NCBI GenBank assembly: GCA_021158055.1
Contig: JAGGVJ010000038.1
Span: 1-43,809, forward strand
Direction: 5' to 3'
Source of the DNA: Candidatus Iainarchaeum sp.
Lineage (GTDB): Archaea; Iainarchaeota; Iainarchaeia; JAGGVJ01
Length of the DNA: 43,809 bases
The notes beneath the pieces are model-generated. The model was given only the letters and a program-made list of their open reading frames with translations. It was not told where the DNA came from and searched no databases. The position numbers and the translations under genes were made by a program. This document shows positions 24,547 to 32,810 of the stretch, piece by piece; the stretch's first letter is position 1, and the number at the start of each line of letters is the position of its first letter.

Positions 24547-24716
24547 TAAATAGAATTAGCTGAAAGGGGTTTTTAATCGTTTTGAGGGGTTGACAGTTGC
24601 CGGAGTTATGTTGGCAATTTCAGGTGCTGAAAGATAAAAAGAGATTTGGCAGGTTTTGGAAATGTAATAACAATATAAATAAATAGATAGAGAGGTATAA
24701 AATATTAACTAAGAAT

Positions 24717-24758
24717 GCTTATAATATGGATTTTAACAAGCAATGACCACTTAAAGTG
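24717..24758 (+). promoter_or_regulatory. Promoter and dyad upstream of exporter operon
   Basis: TTATAATATGG near 24717-24728 is a good TATA candidate; about 25 bp downstream lies CACTTAAAGTG (24748-24758), an 11-bp dyad at the expected transcription start, inside a wider GACC...GGTC. It could be an operator. A second TATA-like site (GGTATAAAATA) lies near 24695. Confidence 0.4.
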
Positions 24759-24789
24759 TTGCGGTCTTGTTTTTGCAGGGGTGGGTTGA

Positions 24790-26076
24790 ATGAGTTTGTC
24801 AGGAAGGTTTTTTGGGTTGATTGCAATTGGTGTAATGTTGTTTGCGGTGTCGGGTGGGGTTTCAGCAGAGGCCTCAAGCGAGCCGAGTTCTGCGTTTATT
24901 GTGTTCCCGTTGAGCATGGAGGAAACAGCAGTATTTCCGGAAGTGATTGAGCCCGGGGAAAAAGGGGTGATTATAACTGCAAATATCCGGCACAATGACT
25001 TTAAGGACACTGTAGAAAACCTGAAGGGCATAATGCATTTTTCAAGCCCGTTGAAGTCGGTCGGTTTAAATACGGTGGAGGTTGGTGACCTCAAGCCCAA
25101 TGTCACAACCACGCTTGGTTTTGGCGCGGATGTGTCAGCGGTTGCAAAACGCGGCACTTACAAGCTTACTCTTGAACTGATTTACGATTACCTTGGCAAT
25201 GTCGGGATAAGCCAGAAGTTCCCGGTAACCGTTGTTGTTACGGGCTCGCCGGTACTTGATTTGACTGATATAAACATTTTCCCAAAGACCGCTAATCCCG
25301 GAGACTCTGTTAAGATAGAGGCGGTTGTCAGAAACACGGGAACGTATTCTTCAAAAAACACTTTTGTGTCGCTTGAACCCATAGAGCTCGCGTTTGGTTT
25401 AACTTCTGCTGCTGCAATGCCTGCGATGTCTTCGCAGGTGTTTATAATCCCGAGAAGCGAGCTTAAGGTGTTTGTGGGCAACTTGGGTGTCGGGGAGTCA
25501 AAGACTGTGTCGTTCATGCTTGATATTGACCCGTCAGCTGTTCCTTCAGTTTATCCCTTGAGTCTGAAGGTCGAGTCTGAAGGGATAAGTGAATTGGAGT
25601 TGATTGCGCTTGACGTGCAGGGCGAACCAGAGCTCACACTGGCAACCGCTGAAACAGATATTGACAAGATTGTTGCAGGGGGGGATTTTTCTCTTTCGAT
25701 ACAGCTTGACAACATCGGTTCGGACGGTGCGCTTGCAACAGAGGTTTCTGTGGAAAATGATGTCGGGTTCCTTGGACGGGCCACTGCGTATGTCGGAACA
25801 ATTGATGTGGATGACTCGGGTTCGGCAATATTTGATTTTTCAGTTCCAGTAGATATGGAAGCCGGCAAAAAGGTTTTGGAAGTAAAAGTGACTTACCTGG
25901 ATGAAAACAGGGAGCCGCATTCAATGATAAAACGGGTTGAGCTGTTTGTTTTTGAGGCTCCGCAGGCAGCGGACATGACTCCGATCCTGTTGGTCGTCGC
26001 GGCGCTTGTTGCGGGTTTTTTTGCTTTTAAGTTTCTGCAGAGAAGAAGAAAACTCAGGCAAATCGGGGTTAAGTGA
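24790..26076 (+). CDS. S-layer-like (COG1361-type) exoplasmic protein of ABC exporter
   Basis: The 428-aa protein has a signal peptide (FFGLIAIGVMLFAVSGGVSAEA), three CARDB/Ig-like beta domains (for example DLTDINIFPKTANPGDSVKIEAVVRNTGTYSSKNT) and a C-terminal membrane helix (MTPILLVVAALVAGFFAFKFL) followed by a basic tail RRRKLRQIG. This matches archaeal COG1361 proteins encoded with MacB-type exporters. It is the first gene of a four-gene operon and probably serves as the extracytoplasmic partner of the transporter. Confidence 0.85.
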   Translation: MSLSGRFFGLIAIGVMLFAVSGGVSAEASSEPSSAFIVFPLSMEETAVFPEVIEPGEKGVIITANIRHNDFKDTVENLKGIMHFSSPLKSVGLNTVEVGDLKPNVTTTLGFGADVSAVAKRGTYKLTLELIYDYLGNVGISQKFPVTVVVTGSPVLDLTDINIFPKTANPGDSVKIEAVVRNTGTYSSKNTFVSLEPIELAFGLTSAAAMPAMSSQVFIIPRSELKVFVGNLGVGESKTVSFMLDIDPSAVPSVYPLSLKVESEGISELELIALDVQGEPELTLATAETDIDKIVAGGDFSLSIQLDNIGSDGALATEVSVENDVGFLGRATAYVGTIDVDDSGSAIFDFSVPVDMEAGKKVLEVKVTYLDENREPHSMIKRVELFVFEAPQAADMTPILLVVAALVAGFFAFKFLQRRRKLRQIGVK

Positions 26077-26108
26077 TGGCCTGCTTTGCAGGTTGAGGGG
26101 GTTCTTCT

Positions 26109-27290
26109 GTGTTTAAAGAAGCCTTGTTGAATCTTTCCCGGCGCAAGAGCCGCACTGTTCTTGCGTTGGTAGGGATAATTCTCGGCGTTGCGGCAATCAT
26201 AACTTTGGTTTCCGTTGTTGACGGCGTTGCTTCAAATGCCGAGGATTATCTGAGCGAGTTCAAGGGAATCAGCGTCACGCAAAAAGACGTTGTAACTCCG
26301 TTGTATAGCAGCTTTGACAGTGAATTTTTGAACAAGGTAGAAAGTATTCCGGGAGTGAATATTGTTGTTTCTGCAGTTGTCGGCCTGTCAAACGTTACCG
26401 AGCAAAAGAGGGGCGTTCGTTTTTCAAAAGAGAGGACAATGATGCAAATGACCTCGGAGATTGTTTCTTTGCTTGGTGTTGATCTGAAGAATTATTCAAG
26501 GGTGCACGGAACCGTCACCCCGTTAATCGGTGAACTTGAGGAAGGGCGCAACCTTAAAATGGGGGATGTGGGAAAGACAGTTATCTCAAGGGAGTTGGCA
26601 GACAACTACCGCAAGAGAATTGGCAATTCAATTGAACTGGCTGATAAAAAGTTTGATATTGTGGGAATTTCCAAGTCCGGGGTTTCGTTTGGCGGAATGA
26701 TGTCTGGTACTGCCGTTGTTTCAATTGATGACGCACGGGAAATGCTTGATTTGGAAAAAGACAAGGTGGGGCTATTGTATGTTGAGCCCATTGATTTTTC
26801 TAACACGAAACAGGTTGCAAACAGGATTAATTTTGTGTACGGGGATGATCTGGAGGCAAATATCCAGGGTGATTTTTTAGGGCAGGCAATGGGTATTTTT
26901 TCAAGCCTTCGTTCCCTTGTGTATGTTGTCGGCGCGATTTCTGCAATAGTTGCGGGAATCGGCATCCTTAACGTGATGCTTATGAGTGTTCTTGAACGGA
27001 CCAGGGAGTTTGGCACTTTGAGGGCTGTCGGCTGGTTGAGTTCGGATGTCATGAAGATGGTTTTGTTTGAGTCGGTTCTGCTTGGGGTGATCGGGGGTTT
27101 GCTTGGGTTGCTTTTCGGGGTTTTTATCTCGTTCCAGATTACTGCGTTGAGCGGTCTGAATACATTGGTGTCTTTTGAAGTGTTGTTTTTCAGTTTTATG
27201 TTTGCGTTGGCGGTGTCTGTTTTGGCAGGGATTTACCCTGCTTTCAGGGCGTCTAAAATGAGTGTTATGGAGGCGCTTAGAAATGAATGA
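26109..27290 (+). CDS. MacB/FtsX-type ABC permease 1
   Basis: The GTG at 26109 follows GAGGGGGT. The 393-aa protein has a first membrane helix after RRKSRTVLALVGIILGVAAIITLVSVVDG, an exoplasmic MacB periplasmic-core domain (about 45-265) and three C-terminal helices in the FtsX pattern (GIGILNVMLMSVLERTREFGTLRAVGW ... VMKMVLFESVLLGVIGGLLG). This is half of a mechanotransmission-type exporter. It overlaps the ATPase gene by 8 bp and is a paralogue of the permease at 28024. Confidence 0.9.
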   Translation: MFKEALLNLSRRKSRTVLALVGIILGVAAIITLVSVVDGVASNAEDYLSEFKGISVTQKDVVTPLYSSFDSEFLNKVESIPGVNIVVSAVVGLSNVTEQKRGVRFSKERTMMQMTSEIVSLLGVDLKNYSRVHGTVTPLIGELEEGRNLKMGDVGKTVISRELADNYRKRIGNSIELADKKFDIVGISKSGVSFGGMMSGTAVVSIDDAREMLDLEKDKVGLLYVEPIDFSNTKQVANRINFVYGDDLEANIQGDFLGQAMGIFSSLRSLVYVVGAISAIVAGIGILNVMLMSVLERTREFGTLRAVGWLSSDVMKMVLFESVLLGVIGGLLGLLFGVFISFQITALSGLNTLVSFEVLFFSFMFALAVSVLAGIYPAFRASKMSVMEALRNE

Positions 27291-28023
27291 GAAGCCGGGT
27301 GAAAAGATTCTTGAAGCAGTGAATGTAACCAAGCATTACAGGATGGGGAATGTGACAGTCAAGGCTTTGGACGGCGTGTCTATCGAAATTAAGCACGGGG
27401 AGTTTTTGGTGATAATGGGTCCGAGCGGAAGCGGCAAGAGCACTTTGCTGCATCTTTTGGGGGCCCTTGATTTGCCCAGTTCAGGCACTTTGCTGATTAA
27501 CGGCAAGGACATTTCGCAGTTTGATGATTTTCAGCTTTCGATGTTCAGAAGGAATTACCTGGGATTTATTTTTCAGACGTTTAACCTTGTTCCCACTTTG
27601 AATTGCCTTGAAAACGTTTTGGTTTCCCTGCTTCCAAGCGGTGTGAAGTTTGAGGATGAAAAGCATGCGGTTGAGTTGCTGAAACTGGTGGAGCTTGGCC
27701 ACAGGATAAACCACCGCCCGAACATGCTTTCAGGGGGGGAAAGGCAGAGGGTTTCTATTGCACGCGCTTTGATGAACGACCCTCCTCTTTTGCTTGCCGA
27801 TGAGCCCACCGGAAACCTTGATTCTGTCAGCGGGGGAAAGATCATGTCTTTTTTGAAGGATTTGAATCGCAAGGAAGGAGTTACGATTTTGATTGTTACG
27901 CACGACAGGGACATGGCACTGTATGCTGACAAGATAATTAATATTCGCGACGGCAAGCTTTTGGATGTTGAGGTCTTAAAAGACAGGAAGATTCACAAGA
28001 AGCACAAGAAGGTGATGGTTTAA
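27283..28023 (+). CDS. ABC exporter ATP-binding subunit (MacB/LolD type)
   Basis: ATG 27283 (MNEKPGEKILEAVNVTKHYRMGNVTVKALDGV) overlaps the upstream stop. The protein of about 246 aa has Walker A GPSGSGKST, a Q-loop (FIFQTFNLVPTLN), signature LSGGERQRVSIARAL, Walker B LLLADEPTGNLDS and the switch His in IVTHD. It is the typical ATPase of MacB/LolCDE-type exporters and sits between its two permeases. The C-terminal tail KDRKIHKKHKKVMV is basic. Confidence 0.95.
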   Translation: MNEKPGEKILEAVNVTKHYRMGNVTVKALDGVSIEIKHGEFLVIMGPSGSGKSTLLHLLGALDLPSSGTLLINGKDISQFDDFQLSMFRRNYLGFIFQTFNLVPTLNCLENVLVSLLPSGVKFEDEKHAVELLKLVELGHRINHRPNMLSGGERQRVSIARALMNDPPLLLADEPTGNLDSVSGGKIMSFLKDLNRKEGVTILIVTHDRDMALYADKIINIRDGKLLDVEVLKDRKIHKKHKKVMV

Positions 28024-29181
28024 GTGCACAATGTTGCTTTGCGTAATCTTTTGCGCAGAAAGAGCAGGACTGTTCTTTCTCTTGCTGCACTGATGATTGG
28101 TGTGGCGGCGATAATTGTCCTGGTTTCGCTTGTTGAAGGGATAGAGGGGGATGCTCAAAATCTTTTCGGTTCCCTGAAAACCATTGATGTCATGGAGAAG
28201 GGTGCCGGGGACCAGACCCTTTCAAGGATTGATATTTCTTATGTGAACAAGCTGGAAAATGTTTCAGGAGTAAACGCTGTTGTTCCGGAAATCTATACTG
28301 TCGTGTTTTCCATTGACGGGAAAAGCATAATGGAATCAGGCAGCGGCATGCCGTTTCTTACAGTTCTTGGGGTGGATCTGCATAAGCGCGCTTTGATGAG
28401 GTCAGACAAACTTCCTTTTATTCCTGATGTTGAAAAAGGCCGTGATCTGCGTCCCGGCGACAAGTCAAAAATAATCATTACAGAAGAGATTGCCAAAACT
28501 TACAAGAAAGTTCTCGGAAGCAGGATAAAGCTGGGTGAAAAGGGTTTTGAGGTAGTGGGTGTTTTTGGCCCTTCTTCTTCAATGATGGCTCTTGCGGGCG
28601 GGATAGTCATGGTTCCGATTGATGACGCGCGGCAGTGCGCGGGCCTTCCCGCAGGCAAGGTCGGGATGTTTGTGATTGAGCCGAGCAATCCTGAAAAAAT
28701 TGACAAGTTGGCCACAGCGCTGAAATTTAAGTTTTCTGACGAGTTTGATTTTTTCATGGCTTCTGATTACACGTCAATGATGGGTGATATGCTTGGCGAG
28801 TTGAGGTTGCTGTTGTTTTTTGTCGGCGCGATTTCCGGGTTTATTGCAGGTGTGGGGATAATGAATACGATGCTGATGAGTGTGATGGAGAGGACAAAAG
28901 AAATCGGCGCGCTTCGTGCAATGGGCTGGACCGGCGGTGACGTTGTGAGGATGATTTTGTTTGAGTCTTTGTTTCTCGGAATTTTCGGCGGTATTTTCGG
29001 CGGTATTTTCGGCTGGTTAATTTCAAGCTTGATTGGAAGCAGTTTTGGGATACTCACCCGCGTTTCACCCGGCCTTTTTGCCTTGGGCTTTGTGTTTGCT
29101 GTGTTTGTCTCGGTTCTTGGGGGTCTTTACCCTGCTTTCAGGGCGTCCAGGATGAACCCGATTGAAGCGTTGAGAGAGTGA
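28024..29181 (+). CDS. MacB/FtsX-type ABC permease 2
   Basis: A GTG immediately follows the ATPase stop codon. The 385-aa protein repeats the layout of permease 1 (LRRKSRTVLSLAALMIGVAAIIVLVSLVEG, exoplasmic core, GVGIMNTMLMSVMERTKEIGALRAMGW, LYPAFRASRMNPIEALRE). The two are clearly paralogous and would give a heterodimeric exporter, as in LolCE. A perfect short tandem repeat (IFGGIFGGIFGW) lies in a C-terminal helix. Confidence 0.9.
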   Translation: MHNVALRNLLRRKSRTVLSLAALMIGVAAIIVLVSLVEGIEGDAQNLFGSLKTIDVMEKGAGDQTLSRIDISYVNKLENVSGVNAVVPEIYTVVFSIDGKSIMESGSGMPFLTVLGVDLHKRALMRSDKLPFIPDVEKGRDLRPGDKSKIIITEEIAKTYKKVLGSRIKLGEKGFEVVGVFGPSSSMMALAGGIVMVPIDDARQCAGLPAGKVGMFVIEPSNPEKIDKLATALKFKFSDEFDFFMASDYTSMMGDMLGELRLLLFFVGAISGFIAGVGIMNTMLMSVMERTKEIGALRAMGWTGGDVVRMILFESLFLGIFGGIFGGIFGWLISSLIGSSFGILTRVSPGLFALGFVFAVFVSVLGGLYPAFRASRMNPIEALRE

Positions 29182-29241
29182 AGCCGGTTGTGTGGAAGAA
29201 CAAGTAAGTTAAGCTGTTGAGGAAACAAAGCTAAAAACAGT

Positions 29242-29886
29242 TTATGCAAGTTTTGTACCTGTTTGCTTTTCTTTTTGTGTTATTATCGTTTCTTCGGAAT
29301 TTATTGGTTCTGCGGTTTCTGAGGGAACAGGAATTTTTTCTTCAGGTTTTAGGTGTTTGAATTTGGAGATTTCTTCTATTTGTTTTCTCGTGTCTTTTAT
29401 GGTGTTTTTAAGGTCTTTTATGAGTTGGGTGTTGTCTGTTGTCTGCATGTCTGAGTTGCATTCTGGGCATTTGAAGTTGTATTCGGAAGCTATTTCAAAA
29501 GGCATTCTTTCGCAGTTGTTCGGGCACTGGAAATAAATGTAGTTTTGTTCGTTTTCAAGTCTTTTTTCAAAATCTTCAATTGACTCGTTGTGTATTTGGG
29601 TGATCAGCTCAACGATTCTTTCCGGTTTTATGTTCCAGGTGTAAGTGTACCAGCCGGAGTTTTTGTCGCGGGTCCGCTCGTAAGTTGCTATCCCTTTGTA
29701 GTGGAGCTTGTTTAAAACAGACCTTATTTTTGTGAGTTTTGTGTCGTTTTCAAGAACGTTGAATATTTCTTCGTCTGTAAAAGACCCGTTACAAAGTGAA
29801 ATGAGTTTTGGGCATGTCTCGCCGCCAATTTCGATTAAAAAATTGTGGACAATTGGTATTTTTAATAAATTGGAAAGGTCTGCCAT
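29242..29886 (-). CDS. tfe: Transcription factor E alpha (TFE)
   Basis: The 214-aa protein has an extended winged helix at residues about 5-100 (CNGSFTDEEIFNVLENDTKLTKIRSVLNKLHYKGIATYERTRDKNSGWYTYTWNI) and a zinc ribbon at about 118-145 (YFQCPNNCERMPFEIASEYNFKCPECNSDM, with CxxxC and CxxC). This is the TFIIE-alpha/TFE arrangement, which helps RNA polymerase open the promoter. A charged tail of about 65 residues, rich in Lys, Glu and Thr, follows, longer than usual. A TATA-like site (CTTTGAATTAAA) is weak. Confidence 0.88.
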   Translation of the reverse strand: MADLSNLLKIPIVHNFLIEIGGETCPKLISLCNGSFTDEEIFNVLENDTKLTKIRSVLNKLHYKGIATYERTRDKNSGWYTYTWNIKPERIVELITQIHNESIEDFEKRLENEQNYIYFQCPNNCERMPFEIASEYNFKCPECNSDMQTTDNTQLIKDLKNTIKDTRKQIEEISKFKHLKPEEKIPVPSETAEPINSEETIITQKEKQTGTKLA

Positions 29887-29978
29887 TTAATTCAAAGTAT
29901 ATGTGTTGCTTGTTATTTATATGGTTGTTGTAAGGTATTTTTTTGTCATACTTTTTCTTATTTTTTGTTTCGGGAATT

Positions 29979-30593
29979 TTAACAGTTGTTTGTTTTTCTT
30001 TTCAGGGACTGTGTTCTCTTTTTTACTGTTTTTATGGCTTTTCCACGGGGATTCGGGCTTATTACTATTTTTGAGCCCTCAAATTTTCTTTTCAGCTCTT
30101 TTCCTTTGAAGTAGTCGTGGAGGAATATTGCAAGCGCGGATATTTCACTGTGCGGCTGGATTCCGATTGAAATGTTGTAGTCGCTTTCTTTGTATATTTC
30201 TATCGGTACTTTTTGCCCCCCGACAATTATCAGCAGATTGTTTTTTTTGTTTATTTTTTTTACGGCGCTGGAGTGGGCTTCGCCGTACATTGTCAAGTGC
30301 ACGGTTTTTCCTTTGTTTTTTTTGAATTCTTTTATTGTTTTCAGGGGATTTTCACAGTATTCTGCACTAAAGTTTCCTCCCCATGAGTCTGCGACTTTTT
30401 TTATGCTTGAAACAAGTTTTTCGTCTTTTTCCCCGCAGTAAAGTATTGCGTCTGCTCCGAATGCCCTTGCAACAAGCCCCAGGTGGGTGCTTACTCGTTT
30501 GTCGCGGGATGTTCTGTGCCCGAGCCGCAATATTGTGATGGTGGTCTCCTCCACCTCTTTCTCTTTTTCTTTTGTTTCTTTTTCATCTTTCAT
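29979..30593 (-). CDS. trm56: tRNA (cytidine-56-2'-O)-methyltransferase (aTrm56)
   Basis: The family signatures are present: ILRLGHRTSRDKRVSTHLGLVARAFGADAI (about 20-50), HLTMYGEAHSSAVKKI, LLIIVGGQKVPIEIYKESDYNISIGIQPHSEISALAIFLHDYFKG. The archaeal aTrm56 enzymes are SPOUT-class and methylate C56 in the T loop of tRNAs. The N-terminus adds about 17 Lys/Glu residues and the C-terminus ends in a basic tail. It lies 90 bp from tfe on the same strand, so the two may be co-transcribed. Confidence 0.92.
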   Translation of the reverse strand: MKDEKETKEKEKEVEETTITILRLGHRTSRDKRVSTHLGLVARAFGADAILYCGEKDEKLVSSIKKVADSWGGNFSAEYCENPLKTIKEFKKNKGKTVHLTMYGEAHSSAVKKINKKNNLLIIVGGQKVPIEIYKESDYNISIGIQPHSEISALAIFLHDYFKGKELKRKFEGSKIVISPNPRGKAIKTVKKRTQSLKRKTNNC

Positions 30594-30643
30594 TAAATCA
30601 CGTGTTTTTGTTTGTTGAGTTGTGTTTTGTATTATATGTCAGG

Positions 30644-31891
30644 TTATAATTTTTTTATTATAATCACTGCCATTAAGAATAATGCAGCGCATAATGCAAA
30701 GGGGGCGTTTAGGCCGGCGGATGTTTTGAAGGTGTCTGAGAGTATCCCGGCGGTTACTGGTCCTGCGAGTTTCCCGGCAGATTCAACTGAACTGTATATT
30801 CCTGTGATTTCCCCGTCTTTTCCTTTTCCAAAGTCTGTGATGTATGCTTCAAGTACGGGTGCCATCATTGCGATTCCAAGCGCGACAAACAATGAGAATA
30901 CAAACAGGTAAATTATGTTGCTGCTTAAAAACAGCATTGAAAAGAAAAATGCGGTTGTTATTGCGCCTGCGTAGAGCATTTTCTTTTTCCCTATGTGGTC
31001 TGCCAAGTCGCCGAAGATGAATTGCATTGTGAATGGTATGTGAAATACTGCGTATATTATTCCTATTTGCATGAATGATGCATTGTAGTTGCTGGCTGTC
31101 AGCGCGAGGTTCATCAGGAGCATACCTATTGAAAAGCTGAGGATGAAGCGAAGCGCAGTTATGTAAATTCCTTTCCTGCCTTCTGAAACGTAGTCAATTA
31201 TTTCTTTTTCAAACAGTTTGTCTTTTATTACCACTTCGTTTATTGCTGCTGAAAGCGGTTCTGTTTTTGTCTGTTTTTCAGGAATGTTTTTCAGCAGGAG
31301 TATTGTGATTACTGCGCCTATCGGGGGAAGGTAGAACAGGTAATTTATTGGGTTTTTTTCTGCAGGAAAGGCAATTATGATGAGTGTCAGCAGTCCTGCT
31401 CCAAGTATTGACCCGGCAATGGTTGAAAGCGCATTGGATGCGGAGAATAACCCCGTGGATTCTGCTTCAAGGTGTTTCGGGCTGTTTTCGCGCACGAATG
31501 CCCTTGCAGGTATCCAGACTCCGACCGATATTATCCCGTGATATGCCCTTGCAATTATCAGGGTCTGAACGGTGGTTGTCACAGCGTAAAATGGCCCTAT
31601 GATAAGGTAGTTTAAAAGAGAGAAGATCATCACTTTTTCTTTGCTTATCTTGTCTACCAGGTCACCGACCGGGATTTTCACAAGCAGGGTCATGAGTGGG
31701 ACTAACCCCACAAGGAACCCTATTTCGGTATAGCTGTTTGCGTGATTTTTTATAAACAATGGAAAGAACGGAGTTATCACCCCCCATGAGATGCTGTATA
31801 AAAAGAACGCCAGGGAAATTCTTTTCAGGGAACTTGGAAGGCTTGATAAGTCCCTGTGTATTTTTCTGAAAAAAGAAATGTGTGCCGGCAT
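30644..31891 (-). CDS. MFS transporter
   Basis: The 415-aa protein has twelve predicted membrane segments in two six-helix halves. The loop between helices 2 and 3 reads GDLVDKISKEKV, close to the MFS motif GxLaDrxGrkxx, and it recurs in the second half as GDLADHIGKKKM. A central loop (about residues 205-245) is Lys/Glu-rich. Drug-efflux-type permeases have this form, but the substrate cannot be inferred. It stands alone; a long T-rich region lies upstream. Confidence 0.88.
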   Translation of the reverse strand: MPAHISFFRKIHRDLSSLPSSLKRISLAFFLYSISWGVITPFFPLFIKNHANSYTEIGFLVGLVPLMTLLVKIPVGDLVDKISKEKVMIFSLLNYLIIGPFYAVTTTVQTLIIARAYHGIISVGVWIPARAFVRENSPKHLEAESTGLFSASNALSTIAGSILGAGLLTLIIIAFPAEKNPINYLFYLPPIGAVITILLLKNIPEKQTKTEPLSAAINEVVIKDKLFEKEIIDYVSEGRKGIYITALRFILSFSIGMLLMNLALTASNYNASFMQIGIIYAVFHIPFTMQFIFGDLADHIGKKKMLYAGAITTAFFFSMLFLSSNIIYLFVFSLFVALGIAMMAPVLEAYITDFGKGKDGEITGIYSSVESAGKLAGPVTAGILSDTFKTSAGLNAPFALCAALFLMAVIIIKKL

Positions 31892-32058
31892 TTTTCTCCC
31901 CGTTTGTTGCTTGTTTTGATTTTGTTTGATCCTGTTTATTTTTGATTTTTTAGCGGTTTTGCGGATTGGGTTTTTGTTATTTGTTGTATTTCGTTAATTA
32001 AAATGTGTGTGGGAGTTTAAAATATATAGTTGGAGTATAAGTTTTTATTGTTGTTTTG

Positions 32059-32076
32059 CTGACAATATATTGTCAG
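32059..32076. promoter_or_regulatory. 18-bp perfect palindrome before tRNA-Lys(CTT)
   Basis: CTGACAATA-TATTGTCAG is a perfect palindrome ending 32 bp before the mature tRNA. Its centre AATATATT could itself act as a TATA element. It may be an operator controlling the tRNA or simply part of its promoter. Confidence 0.55.
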
Positions 32077-32108
32077 AAGATCGTTCATTCTTTTTCTGTT
32101 ATTCGCGT

Positions 32109-32207
32109 GGGCCCGTAGCTCAGTCTGGCTAGAGGAATTTTTTTTCCGGCTAAAGCACCTGACTCTTAATCAGGGAGTCGCGGGTTCAAATCCCGTCGGG
32201 CCCGCCA
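32109..32207 (+). tRNA. tRNA-Lys(CTT) with 21-nt insertion in the D arm
   Basis: Acceptor GGGCCCG pairs with CGGGCCC, and GCCA is encoded at the 3' end. Anticodon stem CCTGA/TCAGG encloses CTCTTAA (anticodon CTT, 32165-32167). The T arm is GCGGG TTCAAAT CCCGT. Between D-stem GCTC...GAG and the closing C lies GAATTTTTTTTCCGGCTAAAG (32135-32155); removing it gives a normal D arm GCTC-AGTCTGGCTA-GAGC. The insertion can fold GGAA/TTCC around T4 and is flanked by GGCTAGAG/GGCTAAAG. No clean bulge-helix-bulge is seen, so splicing is not proven. A PH-like gene reads antisense into it. Confidence 0.9.
32135..32155 (+). other. Candidate D-arm intron in tRNA-Lys(CTT)
   Basis: Twenty-one nucleotides, placed with a one-base ambiguity, interrupt the D arm at its 3' strand. 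The same insertion, one T shorter, is in the tRNA-Lys(TTT) gene at 36477-36496. Conservation in two separate genes argues against a read error. Archaeal tRNA introns at non-canonical positions are known; one in the D arm this short would be unusual. Confidence 0.6.
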
Positions 32208-32658
32208 GTTTTTTCATTGCGCTAATCAGTTTTTTTGGGTTTTGGCAGTAAAAATTTGTGTTTTTGATTTGTCCGCAGTCAGTCTGCAATATTTTGATGT
32301 TTGGCTGTTTGTCAAAGCTGCTTATCAAAACCAGTTGTTCTTTTAGGGTGGGGTGATTTTTTCCAGGGAGTTCGTGCACTTCTGTTATGTCTTTTAGTTT
32401 TATTGCTGTTATAACCGGACCGCATTGGATTACAAGTTCGTCGCTTCGCAGTTTTATTTTTCTTGCAGTAAAAAATAGGACCACGGCAGCCGTTATGGTT
32501 GCCAGGAATGCAAACACGGTTGCCTTGAAATAAAAAAGTGTGCTTGTTGACTGGAATAATGTGATTGCCATTATTGCGGATGGAAAAATCAGGAGTGCTG
32601 TTGCGCCGACCCATATCAGATCTATTCTGCCTGTTTCTTCAAAAAGAATTTCTCTCAT
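32170..32658 (-). CDS. PH-domain-like membrane protein
   Basis: The 162-aa protein has two membrane helices (LIWVGATALLIFPSAIMAITLF and FKATVFAFLATITAAVVLFFTA) followed by a bacterial-PH-like domain (RSDELVIQCGPVITAIKLKDITEVHELPG ... NPKKLISAMKKL), as in the DUF304/bPH families. The frame has no stop before the tRNA-Lys gene and ends inside it, so the last 11 residues (AGPTGFEPATP) are antisense tRNA. This tail is a familiar tRNA read-through signature; the functional protein ends earlier in sequence terms. Confidence 0.6.
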   Translation of the reverse strand: MREILFEETGRIDLIWVGATALLIFPSAIMAITLFQSTSTLFYFKATVFAFLATITAAVVLFFTARKIKLRSDELVIQCGPVITAIKLKDITEVHELPGKNHPTLKEQLVLISSFDKQPNIKILQTDCGQIKNTNFYCQNPKKLISAMKKLAGPTGFEPATP

Positions 32659-32810
32659 GGTTGTTCCCTTTGTGTGAGCTGCGCAAATTTCAAATATGTT
32701 CTATTTTAGATGTATTCTATAATAATCTATATGATATATAATTTATATGACAGATTACTGTAAATTGTTTGCCTGCTATCTGCCCGGGGCAGGGGTTGTT
32801 TGGTGTTGAA

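Noticed and set aside
27481-27956. Minus-strand ORFs across the ABC ATPase
   Set aside because: Antisense of a gene with all ABC motifs intact.
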